From Halobacteria archaeon AArc-dxtr1 (GTDB lineage Archaea; Halobacteriota; Halobacteria; Halobacteriales; Natrialbaceae), in contig JAOPJY010000002.1 of assembly GCA_025517425.1 (NCBI GenBank), positions 310,001 through 374,000 of the forward strand: DNA of 64,000 nucleotides, written 5' to 3'. Positions 33,037-41,945 of the stretch are shown here, in pieces. A program made the position numbers and the translations under genes. Position 1 is the first letter of the stretch. Each line of letters begins with the position of its first letter. The notes under the pieces were generated by a model. That model did no database searches, was not told the DNA's origin, and saw only the letters and a program-made list of their open reading frames with translations.

Positions 33037-34296
33037 ATGAGAAGCTCGGTCCCCGCCCTCCTCGGCGTGGTCGTCATGCTGGTGCTCGCCGCGCCCGCAC
33101 TGGCGCTCACTGCCGCCGGACCGACGGCCTCCACAGCCGAGACGAACGACACAGCGCACCCGACCACAGCGACCGAGACAAGCCAGACCAACGATCACCT
33201 CGTCACCAACGACACGACGAACCGACTGACCCTCGACCGTGACGGCGCGAACGCGAGCGCGATTGCGACACCGAGACCCGATCTCGGAACGATACTCGCC
33301 GGCGAGGATACCGCCCTCGAGTACGAGTTCGACTGGCACCGCTTCGACGGCAGTTTCGACGACCTGAACCAGAGCGAGCGCGAGGCAGCCGGCCAGGCCA
33401 CAATGGACGCGATCGCAGATCGGTTCGCCGAGTTGCAGGAACGCGAAGCCGCGGTCGTCGAGGCCCACGCCAACGGTGAGGCGAGCGAGGACGACCTCTT
33501 CCGGACGCTCGCGCGAAACACCGCCGAAGCCGAGGCGCTCCTCGAGGCAGCCGACCGGACGATCGATCGCGCCGAGTTGGTACCGGAGCACCGAACCGAC
33601 TTCTACAGCGTGAAAGAGGATCTATACACCGGGTCGATCCGTGAGGCCATCGCCGCAGGGGTCGCCGGCGAGGAGGTCGACGAAATCGGGACGGTCACGG
33701 TCGAGACCAGCGAGACTGGGCTGCTTCTGTCAGCGATCGACGACGGTGAGTACGTCCGCGAGGCGACTCGCTACGACAACCGGGACCGGGGAGGGACTGA
33801 CCAGATCGGCGGCCTCTCGTCGGCGCTCGATACTGCTGCAGAGTACTATCCGTGGGCGTTCGAGGACTCGAGCAGCCAGCGCAGCGCGCTCGCGCCGCCG
33901 CTGCAGCTCTACCGGATCGGCGTCTCCCCATCACAGGGCGAGGTGACGGCCTATCTCGACGGGGCGACGGCCAGCGTCTACCACGAACAACAGCGACTCG
34001 CGCTCTCGACGCTGCCGATCAACAGTGAGACGACCGAGAGTACCGGATGGATCAACGTCAGCCTCGAGCGGACGCCCGCGGGCGGTCCGGCGCTGGTGTC
34101 GGCGACCGACACCACGGGCTCCTCGGTCGATGCGACGGTCTCCGTCGATGGTGTCGAGATCGCACAGACAGGCATTGACGGAACAGCCTGGATTGCACCG
34201 CCGATGGACGCTGAAGAGGTGACAGTCGAGGGGTACGGAGAGAAAATAACGATGCCGCTGGATGCGGCCGACGGCAACGGAGCGGGAGACGATTGA
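33037..34296 (+). CDS. Secreted haloarchaeal protein of unknown function
   Basis: About 419 residues. A Sec signal peptide (about 1-25, VPALLGVVVMLVLAAPALA) is followed by a Thr/Asn-rich acidic stretch, a helical region (about 100-185 with repeated acidic helices: NQSEREAAGQATMDAIADRF) and a beta-rich C-terminal half ending in a Big-like/carboxypeptidase-regulatory segment. There is no transmembrane anchor. ATG 33037 sits before the signal's Arg. It is divergent from the repeat-sensor gene with 144 bp between, suggesting shared regulation. Confidence 0.65.
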   Translation: MRSSVPALLGVVVMLVLAAPALALTAAGPTASTAETNDTAHPTTATETSQTNDHLVTNDTTNRLTLDRDGANASAIATPRPDLGTILAGEDTALEYEFDWHRFDGSFDDLNQSEREAAGQATMDAIADRFAELQEREAAVVEAHANGEASEDDLFRTLARNTAEAEALLEAADRTIDRAELVPEHRTDFYSVKEDLYTGSIREAIAAGVAGEEVDEIGTVTVETSETGLLLSAIDDGEYVREATRYDNRDRGGTDQIGGLSSALDTAAEYYPWAFEDSSSQRSALAPPLQLYRIGVSPSQGEVTAYLDGATASVYHEQQRLALSTLPINSETTESTGWINVSLERTPAGGPALVSATDTTGSSVDATVSVDGVEIAQTGIDGTAWIAPPMDAEEVTVEGYGEKITMPLDAADGNGAGDD

Positions 34297-34679
34297 TAGC
34301 TGCCACACGGGGACCGTCGTGAGATATCACGGAGTGGGGATGCAGATTGTGCGGTTCCGGGGACGCGTCCGATACTCCGTCGAAGGGAACAGCGGTAGCG
34401 AAGGGAAAGCAGAACGGCTTCAGTCGTCGAACGGAGCCGACGACGCGTATAGCCGGTCAATGGGTGGTCGTCTGTACTGGAGAACCTGTGTTCGGGGATA
34501 GCAGGTCGTGTGATCGTCGGAGCGTGCAGTCGGGTTCGTCCCCCGGCTCAGTTGTGGGCGTGTGCCGCGAATCCTGTACGTGCGTCGTGGATGAGTACCA
34601 CACCAGAGGAGGGTATGAGACGTGCATCCCGACACCAGCGGCGCGAACGTTCAAATAGGAGCGGGCGGCGAGTCCTCCC
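34297..34679. other. Intergenic region, mostly featureless
   Basis: 383 bp between two co-directional surface-protein genes. Short open frames here look random (Cys/Ser/Arg-rich) and are not annotated. A TATA-like TTCAAATAG lies at 34650-34658, 26 bp before the pilin-like gene start. Confidence 0.5.
34650..34658 (+). promoter_or_regulatory. TATA-like box of the pilin-like gene
   Basis: TTCAAATAG is centred 26 bp upstream of the GTG start at 34680. The spacing fits leaderless transcription and supports the GTG start. Confidence 0.45.
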
Positions 34680-35183
34680 GTGCGCTCCTCTCGCGGGTTA
34701 ACTGCTGCAGATCGGCAGCCAGCGTCGGAACCGGCGGTCAGTCCGGTCGTTGGCGTCGTCGTACTCGTGGTGGTGACCGTCCTGCTGGCAGGCGCCCTCG
34801 CCGTCGCCATGAGCGCCGTCCCCTCGGAGGCGGATCCGCCGACGGCGACGTTCGGGGTGTCGGTCGACGCCAACGCCGATCAATTCGTGTTCGAGCACCG
34901 CGGTGGCGACGCCGTCGACGTGGCGTCACTCTCGGTAGAGGTCACTGTCGATGGTGAGGCACTTCGCTACCAGCCCCCAGTTCCGTTCTTTTCAGCACAG
35001 GGGTTCGAGAGCGGCCCAACGGGACCGTTCAATCCCTCAGGGAGCACGGAGTGGTCGGCGGGGGCGCATGCGGGATTTAGTCTGGCCGGGACGAACGCAC
35101 CCCGGATAGAGCCAGGCGATCGGGTGACTGTCGCGTTCGTCGTCGACGGACACCGCATCGCGGAGTTGGTGGCGACTGCGTGA
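34680..35183 (+). CDS. Type IV pilin-like protein (archaeal Pilin_N)
   Basis: 167 residues. A short positive leader precedes the class III hydrophobic helix AVSPVVGVVVLVVVTVLLAG (about 19-38), the archaeal pilin N-terminal domain, presumably processed by the PibD peptidase. The remainder, about 125 residues, is a beta-rich, acidic domain (SVDANADQFVFEHRGGDAVDV) typical of adhesion or immunoglobulin-like pilin heads. No pilus assembly ATPase or platform protein is nearby, so it would use one encoded elsewhere. The start is GTG 34680, leaderless. Confidence 0.8.
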   Translation: MRSSRGLTAADRQPASEPAVSPVVGVVVLVVVTVLLAGALAVAMSAVPSEADPPTATFGVSVDANADQFVFEHRGGDAVDVASLSVEVTVDGEALRYQPPVPFFSAQGFESGPTGPFNPSGSTEWSAGAHAGFSLAGTNAPRIEPGDRVTVAFVVDGHRIAELVATA

Positions 35184-35338
35184 GGCCGCAGTCGTCGCTC
35201 TGGAGTCCCGATCTGCGAGCTGCTGCTTCTCGTGGGATGTCATCGAACCGGTCACAGGTGTCGCCACTGCGTGTGTAGCGCGCAATAAAAGAAACCGCAT
35301 CGGGTCGACCGCACCGCGCGGTCGGTAGTTAGTCGACG

Positions 35339-38242
35339 TTAGTTCTGACGGCGCAGGGCCAGCATCGCGGCGCCCAGCAGCGCGGTCAGTGCGACGGCGA
35401 TGCCGAAGCCGGGCGTCTCGTCGTCATCGTCGTCGTCATCGTCATCGTCGTCGTCAGACGTGGCGGCGTCGATTGCGGCAGAGACGCTGTCGAAGCCAGC
35501 CTGGTCGGCTTCGTCGTTGAGGTCGTCAAGGTCGGACTGCGCAGCGTCACGCTCGTCCTGTGCGTCGTCACGCTCTTCCTCGGCAGTTGCGAGGTCGTCC
35601 TCGAGGTCAGCGACCTGGCCTTCGAGGTCAGCAACCTCGTCCTGCGCAGCGTCACGCTCGTCCTCAGCCGTTGCGAGGTCGTCCTCGAGGTCAGCGATCT
35701 GGCCTTCGAGGTCGGAGATCTCAGACTCGAGGTCCGCGATCTCGTCCTGTGCAGCCTCGTAGTCGGACTGCAGGTCAGCGATCTCGTCCTCAGCGTCGGC
35801 GAGGTCGGCGAGCGCGGCGTCGCGCTCGTCCTCAGCGTCGGCGAGGTCGGACTCGAGGTCAGCGATCTGCTCTTCGTTGTCAGCGTTCTCGTCCTCGAGG
35901 TCAGCGATCTCGGACTCGAGGTCCGCGATCTCGGACTCAGCGTCGGCGAGGTCCGAGAGCGCAGCGTCGCGCTCATCCTCAGCGTCCGCGAGGTCGTCCT
36001 CAAGGGACTCGATCTGGCTCTCGAGGTCGGAGATCTCGTCCTGTGCGTCCTCGTAGTCGTCCTCGAGGTCAGCGATCTCGGACTCGAGGTCCGCGATCTC
36101 AGACTCGAGGTCAGCGATCTCGTCCTGTGCAGCCTCGTAGTCGGACTGGAGGTCCGCGAGGTTGCTCAGGATGGAGCCGTTCTCAACATCCGTAGATGTT
36201 TCGTCATTGAGATCGTCCTCGAGCTCGTTAATTTGCACGAGGAAGTCGTTGCTTGGGTACCAGTCCGTGACGTCCACACCGAGCAGGTCGGCGAGGGACT
36301 CGAGGACGGTGTCGGACTCAGATTCGGGGGTGTCCGAGAAGATACCCTCAACGGTCTCCTCTTCGATGCCAGTGTCCTCGGCACCGAACGTGATGCTCAC
36401 TTCGTCACCCTCGTCGCGGTCCGCGAAGTTCTCTGGGTCCTGGAACTGGAAGGTGCGGTCATCCTGGACGGTGACCGTCTCCTCAGTCAGGAAGACACCG
36501 GACTTCTGCACTTCGAAGTCAATCTGGCTGCCGGGGGCAGCGGTGGTGGTGCCGGTGATGACACCGTCTTCGGAGTTGACGATCTGGTACGGCGTCTCGA
36601 CGAGGTCGAGGTCAGCCGTCCGCTCCGTCACTTCGTAGCTGGTCGTAGCGACTTCGGAGTTGTCGTCCTCGTCGTCGTCAGACGATGGGATGTAGTCGTT
36701 CTCTTCGGTGACGTTGAACTCAGTGTCCCATTCACCGTGGTCGTCACCGACCTCGTAGACGAAGTAGACTGTCTCTTCGTCAGGGACAGGGACGACGGTG
36801 AAGTCCTCGTCGTCGAGGTAGGTGTCGTCGTCAAGCTCGGCGAGGAACTCAACGCCGACATCGTCGGTGAGGTTTCCGTCGTCGAAGGCGTAGCCGAAGA
36901 CACCGTTGACGTCCTGCTCGACGATGACCGTGTCGCCCTCTGCGAGCGTGTCATCATCAGTCGAGGCGTCGAGGAGCGTCTGAAGGTCCTCGTAGGAGAG
37001 GTCGTCAACGCCCTCAAGGCCCTCGATGTCCTGGTAGTTTGGTGCGATCGAGACATCGGCGTCACCGGTCGTGCGGTCCTGAAGCGTGGCGACTTCGGAG
37101 CTGACGCGGTTGTTCCAGTCGATGTCGTCGCTAGCGCCCTCCTCGTAGAGCGAGAAGGTGAACGCGATTGCGTCGAGGCGTTCGTCATCCTCTTCGAATT
37201 CCGTCTGATCGATCTCGTCGTCAGCGGAGACGTCGACATCCTCATTGTCGGTCGTGAAGACGTCTTCGACGTCTTCCTGACCGGCGTTGTAGGAGTTGAA
37301 GTCGATGTAGACCTGCTCGTCGTCGAAGTCGCCGTCAAGTTCGAGTGCGACAGCAACCTCGTAGGTCTCGTCATCGTCCTGGCTGACAACGGTGAAGCCG
37401 ATCTCTTCACCGGCGTAGGCTGCCGGCTCGTCGAAGTAGATCGGGATCTGCATCTCGTCACCCGTTGGGGTGTCTTCGATGTCACCGAACTCGATGTCAC
37501 CATCGAGATCCTGCTGGATGTTGATCGTTGCAGTGTCGGAGGCGCCAGTGTCCTGGACCTCGATATCGAATTCGTGCTCACCAGCGGGTGCCTCGGAGAA
37601 GTCAGCGCTGATGTTCTCACCTTCGGCGACATCGTGCGTGGTGCCGTCGAAGAAGCTCGCGACGGTGTCGTCGTCGAGGTCATCACTGCTGATGTCGACA
37701 GTGACCTCACCGCCACGGTTGTCGTCCGTGAAGTTCAGTTCGACATCTTCGAGACCGTCGTCACCCTCAACGAAGTTAGAGGGTTCGAAGTCGAAGCTAA
37801 CCTCCTGAGCGCTCCAGACGAAACTGCTCGAGGTTTTCGTACCTTCGTCACTGATCAGTTCAAGATGAACTCGCTGTTCATCGTCACCGTCTGAAACGAT
37901 CGGAGCAGTATCCTCTGCTTCGAGGGTCAGGGTGTCACCATCAGTGCTAACGTCGCCGATGGTCTCGCCTGGGTTAGACGGTGCCCCCTCAACGATATCG
38001 GCCTGGAACGCACTTGCGTTCTCAACCTGAGGGAGTTCCGTTACAGTCAGCTCTTGTCCTTGAACCAATTCATCTTGGTCGCCGAGGCCATCCCATTCGA
38101 CCTCGCCGACACCATCGTCGTTAACCGCAGCCGCTGCCCCGCCCGCAAACGCAGCGGACATGGCAACGACGGAAAGAACCATCATCGCAGCGAGGAACAA
38201 CGCACGTCCCTTTTCGCGATATGAGGTTTCGTTTCGTGTCAT
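35339..38242 (-). CDS. csg: Probable S-layer glycoprotein with coiled-coil stalk, PGF-CTERM
   Basis: 967 residues. The N-terminus (REKGRALFLAAMMVLSVVAMS) is the haloarchaeal surface-glycoprotein signal (TIGR04207-like), cleaved near residue 38. An acidic beta-rich ectodomain extends to about 660. A coiled coil of about 260 residues (about 665-925) with near-perfect DLESEIA heptads follows, then a run of Asp and PGFGIAVALTALLGAAMLALRRQ, a PGF-CTERM signal for archaeosortase (ArtA) processing and lipid attachment. Haloferax Csg has a Thr-rich spacer before the anchor; this protein has a coil instead. A TATA-like box at 38408-38416 implies a leader of about 145 nt. The gene symbol is by analogy only. 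Confidence 0.8.
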   Translation of the reverse strand: MTRNETSYREKGRALFLAAMMVLSVVAMSAAFAGGAAAAVNDDGVGEVEWDGLGDQDELVQGQELTVTELPQVENASAFQADIVEGAPSNPGETIGDVSTDGDTLTLEAEDTAPIVSDGDDEQRVHLELISDEGTKTSSSFVWSAQEVSFDFEPSNFVEGDDGLEDVELNFTDDNRGGEVTVDISSDDLDDDTVASFFDGTTHDVAEGENISADFSEAPAGEHEFDIEVQDTGASDTATINIQQDLDGDIEFGDIEDTPTGDEMQIPIYFDEPAAYAGEEIGFTVVSQDDDETYEVAVALELDGDFDDEQVYIDFNSYNAGQEDVEDVFTTDNEDVDVSADDEIDQTEFEEDDERLDAIAFTFSLYEEGASDDIDWNNRVSSEVATLQDRTTGDADVSIAPNYQDIEGLEGVDDLSYEDLQTLLDASTDDDTLAEGDTVIVEQDVNGVFGYAFDDGNLTDDVGVEFLAELDDDTYLDDEDFTVVPVPDEETVYFVYEVGDDHGEWDTEFNVTEENDYIPSSDDDEDDNSEVATTSYEVTERTADLDLVETPYQIVNSEDGVITGTTTAAPGSQIDFEVQKSGVFLTEETVTVQDDRTFQFQDPENFADRDEGDEVSITFGAEDTGIEEETVEGIFSDTPESESDTVLESLADLLGVDVTDWYPSNDFLVQINELEDDLNDETSTDVENGSILSNLADLQSDYEAAQDEIADLESEIADLESEIADLEDDYEDAQDEISDLESQIESLEDDLADAEDERDAALSDLADAESEIADLESEIADLEDENADNEEQIADLESDLADAEDERDAALADLADAEDEIADLQSDYEAAQDEIADLESEISDLEGQIADLEDDLATAEDERDAAQDEVADLEGQVADLEDDLATAEEERDDAQDERDAAQSDLDDLNDEADQAGFDSVSAAIDAATSDDDDDDDDDDDDETPGFGIAVALTALLGAAMLALRRQN

Positions 38243-38659
38243 GTGTTGTGTATTGTTGTCGCGTGATCGATTTCGTCGATCAGTCGCGCGAACCGAATGT
38301 CCATGGTCGGACACCCGTTCACTTGGAGCGTGTCGTGGCGACCGGTGACGCCCACACGGTGGGGCGCTGGAGCCGTCACTCACCTCCTACCGGGTAGGGG
38401 TATAGAGTAATTTTAACTATCCTGTAATAAGCTTTCTGTCTGAGTGTCTCGTTTCGTGATGGACGTAGCAGCGGGAGACAGGCCTTCCGTCCCCTGATTA
38501 AGAGTTAATTACCGATGGTTGGTTTCCGATTTCAAGGGCTGCAATAAAATTATCTGCGGAATCTTCCGCCGACGCTGTGAGTACGGAACTGCGGACCGTC
38601 TCGTCGATCGAACACAGTTCGTCGAAACACATTTCACACGTAACGAACGTACCAGGGGC
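38243..38659. promoter_or_regulatory. Divergent promoter region of S-layer and protease genes
   Basis: 417 bp with AT-rich parts in GC-rich surroundings. On the minus strand GTTAAAATTA (38408-38417) is a TATA candidate for the S-layer gene, giving a transcript leader of about 145 nt. On the plus strand AATAAAATTAT (38543-38553) is a candidate for the surface protease gene. TTAAGAGTTAATTA near 38498-38511 is a further AT-rich element, midway. Confidence 0.45.
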
Positions 38660-41422
38660 ATGCGTAACCGGGCGTTACTTCTGAGTTTGGTTCTCGTACT
38701 CGCCCTCTGTGGCGGTGTGGTGACCGCCGGAGCCGGGCCGAGCGACGGGACGGCCCAGGCCACGTCCGGGCAAGAGCTACACACGGTGTCGGCGCCGGAG
38801 ACACTCACGGCGTCCAATCCGGGAACACTCACAGCGTCCAATCCGGGAACACTCACAGCGTCCAATCCGGGAACACTCACAGCGTCCGGGCAGGAAGCGC
38901 CGACGCTGCTCTCATCGCCGACGACCGCCGACTCGTCGGCGACCAACGCGGATTCGCTCCCCGAGGAGCAGATCGCGGTGAGCTACACGTTCGACGTCGA
39001 CGGCGAGGATCCACTGACGGGATCGGTCACCGTCGAGATTCCCGACGCGTATCAGGACCGGGATGGCGAGTTCCAAATCGAGACGTTCGGTCTACAAGTG
39101 ACGTCCACCGAAGGATTCGACGGAGGCGGCAGCACGTACACCTGGGACGGAGAGACCGACGAGGCAGTGCTCTCGTTCGAAACCGACGTGACCAGAGCCA
39201 TCCACTTCGACGGCTACGACGCCTACCACGCCGAGGACTGGGCGCTGGGGCTGTTCGGAATCGACGCGAGCTACGTCGAGGACGGACAGGCGTACGACGA
39301 CGCCATCGTCGAATCCACCGCACCCGGCACACCCGAGGCCACCGTGGGAGCGTGGATGACCTTCGTCGGCGCCCACGACACCACGGCGATCGACACCGGC
39401 GGGCAGACGGTCACGCTGGTCGTCCCCGAGGGAAGCGAACGCGACGACCACGACGAGCTCGTCGCAGCCATCGAAGATGGCGGACACGATCTCCGCGTCG
39501 GCGCGAGATCGGCCGAAGTCGTCGCGATTGCGGCACCGGATCCGATCCGCGAGGGCGGACTGGCGTACTTACACGGCGACTTCTGGACCCACGAGAGTGC
39601 GCCGATCCACACCTGGCTCCACGAGTACGTCCACGCCCGCCAGGGGTACCAGACGGCCGAGTCGGCGGCGTGGCTCACCGAGGCCGAGGCGGAGTTCTAT
39701 CCGAACCTCATGTTCCTCGAGCACGACCACCCGATCGACGTGCCGGGCACCGAATTCGAGGAGTTCCAGCGCGTGCTCGGCTACGACGAGGACGTCGACG
39801 ATCCGACCAACTACGAGGACGTCACGCTCACGGATCCAGAGACGTGGGAGGGGACGCTGGCCGACTACCGGAAGGGCGCGCTCGTCCTAGCCGCCCTCGA
39901 CGCCGAGATCCGCGCGGCGACCGACGGCGAGCGAACCTACGCGGACGTCACGCGCGAGTTCAACGCCCACGATGGAGTCGTCGACCACGACGTGTTCGTC
40001 GAGACGGTCGAGGCCGTCGCCGGCGAACCGATGGACGCGTTCGTCGACCGATACATTACGGGCGAGGAGATCCCCGACCCACCGACCGATCCGGACGCGT
40101 ACGGTACCTGGGACGAGTTTGACGTCTCCCTGGCGGCGACGCTGGGTGAGGTAGCGGTCAGTCCCGGCGAGGACGTCACCGTCCCCGTCAGCGTCACGAA
40201 CGACGGGACCGATCCAGCTGTCGGCGTCGAGGCGACGGCAGACGTTCCCGACGGCTGGAGCGTCGTCGACGCCGACGGCGGGACCGTCTCGGAGGGAACC
40301 GTCACCTGGACCGAGGGCGAACTCGCCCCCGGCGACTCGATCGACGGCTCGATCACGCTGCTCGCACCGGCGGACGCAGACGGGATCGACGACCTGGAAC
40401 TGCAGGTGACCGACGCCGACGAAAACCACGTGCAGACGGGCGTCGAGGGCGACACAGTTACCCCGCCGGAGGCCGCGATCGACGCACCCGCAGTTGCGGT
40501 CGCCGGCGAGGAGGTGACGATAGATGCAGGCGAAAACGGAGCCGACGGCGCGATCGAGCGCTACGAGTGGGACCTCACCGGCGACGGCGCGATCGACGAG
40601 GAGACGACCGAGCCGACCGTCCCCACCGCGTTCGAAACGCCCGACGAGCGCGAGGTGTCGGTGACTGTCGTCGACGAACACGGCTTCGCCGACACCGCGA
40701 CCGCCGAGGTGCTGATCACCGACGTGCCGACCGTCTCGATCGACGGGCCGACGACGCCGGTGGCCGACGAACCGGTCGCACTCGAAGCGATCGTCGAGAA
40801 CGAGATCGGCGCCACAACGGTCACCTGGGAGCTACCCGACGGAAGCGAGGTCGACGGCGACCAACTCGAGCACACGTTCGAACCCGGCACCCACCAGATT
40901 TCGGTGACCGTCACCGACGAGCACGGCGCCGAGGCGACCGCGACTCACGAGCTAACCGCGGTCGAGGCACCTGACATCGAGATCGACGCCCCGGAGACCG
41001 CGGTCGCCGACGAGCCGATCGCGATCGGGGCGGTCGTCGACGCCGACGGCGTGTACACCGTCGAGTGGCAGCTCCCAGATGGCACGCAAGCGACGGGCGC
41101 GACGGTCGACCACACGTTCGACGCCGGCACGCACGTCATCACCGCGGTCGTCACCGACGAGTACGGCGCCGAGGCGTTCTCCGAACACGAGATCACAGTC
41201 GAAGCCGACGAGACCACAGACGACGCGGACGCAGACGTCGGTGACGACACTGCCGATTCGAGCGATCAGAGTGAAGACGAGGCTGCAGATGGCGCGGTCA
41301 ACGAGGAGCCGACCGAGACGGGAGACGACTGGCTGGCGGATGCGACGCCGGGTTATAGCGTCGCGAGCGCGCTCGCGGCGCTCGCCCTCGCTGCGCTGGT
41401 GGTCGTTCGAAACCAGGGGTAA
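38660..41422 (+). CDS. Surface-anchored HEXXH metalloprotease-like protein with PKD domains
   Basis: 920 residues. A signal peptide (1-26) leads to a Thr/Ser-rich linker containing four TLTAS-type repeats. The catalytic-like region has WLHEYVHARQGY (HEXXH at about 321-325) and a following WLTEAEAEFYP (about 338-348) with Glu that could be the third zinc ligand (gluzincin-like). Three PKD/Ig-like domains follow (about 610-870, e.g. TYEWDL-type segments such as RYEWDLTGDG), then a disordered acidic linker and TPGYSVASALAALALAALVVV, a PGF-CTERM variant. It is divergent from the S-layer gene. Protease activity is inferred. Confidence 0.7.
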   Translation: MRNRALLLSLVLVLALCGGVVTAGAGPSDGTAQATSGQELHTVSAPETLTASNPGTLTASNPGTLTASNPGTLTASGQEAPTLLSSPTTADSSATNADSLPEEQIAVSYTFDVDGEDPLTGSVTVEIPDAYQDRDGEFQIETFGLQVTSTEGFDGGGSTYTWDGETDEAVLSFETDVTRAIHFDGYDAYHAEDWALGLFGIDASYVEDGQAYDDAIVESTAPGTPEATVGAWMTFVGAHDTTAIDTGGQTVTLVVPEGSERDDHDELVAAIEDGGHDLRVGARSAEVVAIAAPDPIREGGLAYLHGDFWTHESAPIHTWLHEYVHARQGYQTAESAAWLTEAEAEFYPNLMFLEHDHPIDVPGTEFEEFQRVLGYDEDVDDPTNYEDVTLTDPETWEGTLADYRKGALVLAALDAEIRAATDGERTYADVTREFNAHDGVVDHDVFVETVEAVAGEPMDAFVDRYITGEEIPDPPTDPDAYGTWDEFDVSLAATLGEVAVSPGEDVTVPVSVTNDGTDPAVGVEATADVPDGWSVVDADGGTVSEGTVTWTEGELAPGDSIDGSITLLAPADADGIDDLELQVTDADENHVQTGVEGDTVTPPEAAIDAPAVAVAGEEVTIDAGENGADGAIERYEWDLTGDGAIDEETTEPTVPTAFETPDEREVSVTVVDEHGFADTATAEVLITDVPTVSIDGPTTPVADEPVALEAIVENEIGATTVTWELPDGSEVDGDQLEHTFEPGTHQISVTVTDEHGAEATATHELTAVEAPDIEIDAPETAVADEPIAIGAVVDADGVYTVEWQLPDGTQATGATVDHTFDAGTHVITAVVTDEYGAEAFSEHEITVEADETTDDADADVGDDTADSSDQSEDEAADGAVNEEPTETGDDWLADATPGYSVASALAALALAALVVVRNQG
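38801..38896. repeat. Four 24-bp tandem coding repeats in the protease linker
   Basis: ACACTCACAGCGTCCAATCC plus GGGA recurs at 38801, 38825, 38849 and (partly) 38873, the first with GGC for AGC. It encodes TLTASNPG. The three full copies are almost identical at DNA level, so the array is recent and probably length-variable between strains. Confidence 0.8.
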
Positions 41423-41429
41423 TCCACAC

Positions 41430-41843
41430 TCAGTCCGTCGGCTCGCCCCACTCGTAGGCGGCGATCACGGTCGGCTCGGCGTCCTCGTCGTCCGTCCAGA
41501 GGAGACGGATCTCCTCGCCCGACTCGAACCGGGTCCCGAGTCCACTCGGCTCGACGATGACCTCGTCGCCGACCGTGAGTTCGTCCTGGAGGAGGTTGTC
41601 GGATCGGCTGCCAAATCCACTACCGCGATCACCCGTGTACTCCGTGTCGAGAGACGCCGTCGTGAGGTCGATCGTGCTCCCGCCAGCATGTGTGAAGGTG
41701 AGAAAGTTGCCGCCATCGCCGCTCCCGCCGCGTCGCGAGACGTCCCACTCGACCTCCGGGGGCGTGTCCCATCCGCCAAGACACCCACTGACGCCGAGAA
41801 TCGCGCCACCGAGCGCTCCCCGGATTGCCTGTCGCCGGTTCAT
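41430..41843 (-). CDS. Tat-type lipoprotein with pilin-like beta domain
   Basis: 137 residues. The N-terminus MNRRQAIRGALGGAILGVSGC has twin Arg and a lipobox (GVSGC, Cys 21), so it is probably exported by Tat and lipid-anchored. The rest, about 110 residues, is an acidic beta domain with FLTFTHAGGSTIDLTT and ESGEEIRLLWTDD, resembling the head of archaeal type IV pilins. It is convergent with the surface protease gene (7 bp between stop codons). Function is unknown. Confidence 0.75.
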   Translation of the reverse strand: MNRRQAIRGALGGAILGVSGCLGGWDTPPEVEWDVSRRGGSGDGGNFLTFTHAGGSTIDLTTASLDTEYTGDRGSGFGSRSDNLLQDELTVGDEVIVEPSGLGTRFESGEEIRLLWTDDEDAEPTVIAAYEWGEPTD

Positions 41844-41945
41844 ATCTATCCCTACACAGATCCCTGATAAATACTCACGGGAGAGGACTGGGTGTCACGT
41901 CCGCTATCGCTACGCCTGCAGGCAGCCCCCCTTCGTGGCGGCTGC

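Noticed and set aside
34262-34658. Small plus-strand frames between the secreted protein and the pilin gene
   Set aside because: Cys/Ser/Arg-rich and no conserved features.
36233-37894. 553-codon plus-strand open frame opposite the S-layer gene
   Set aside because: It lies wholly inside the S-layer gene in antisense and shows only periodic Val/Asp/Glu from codon complementarity.
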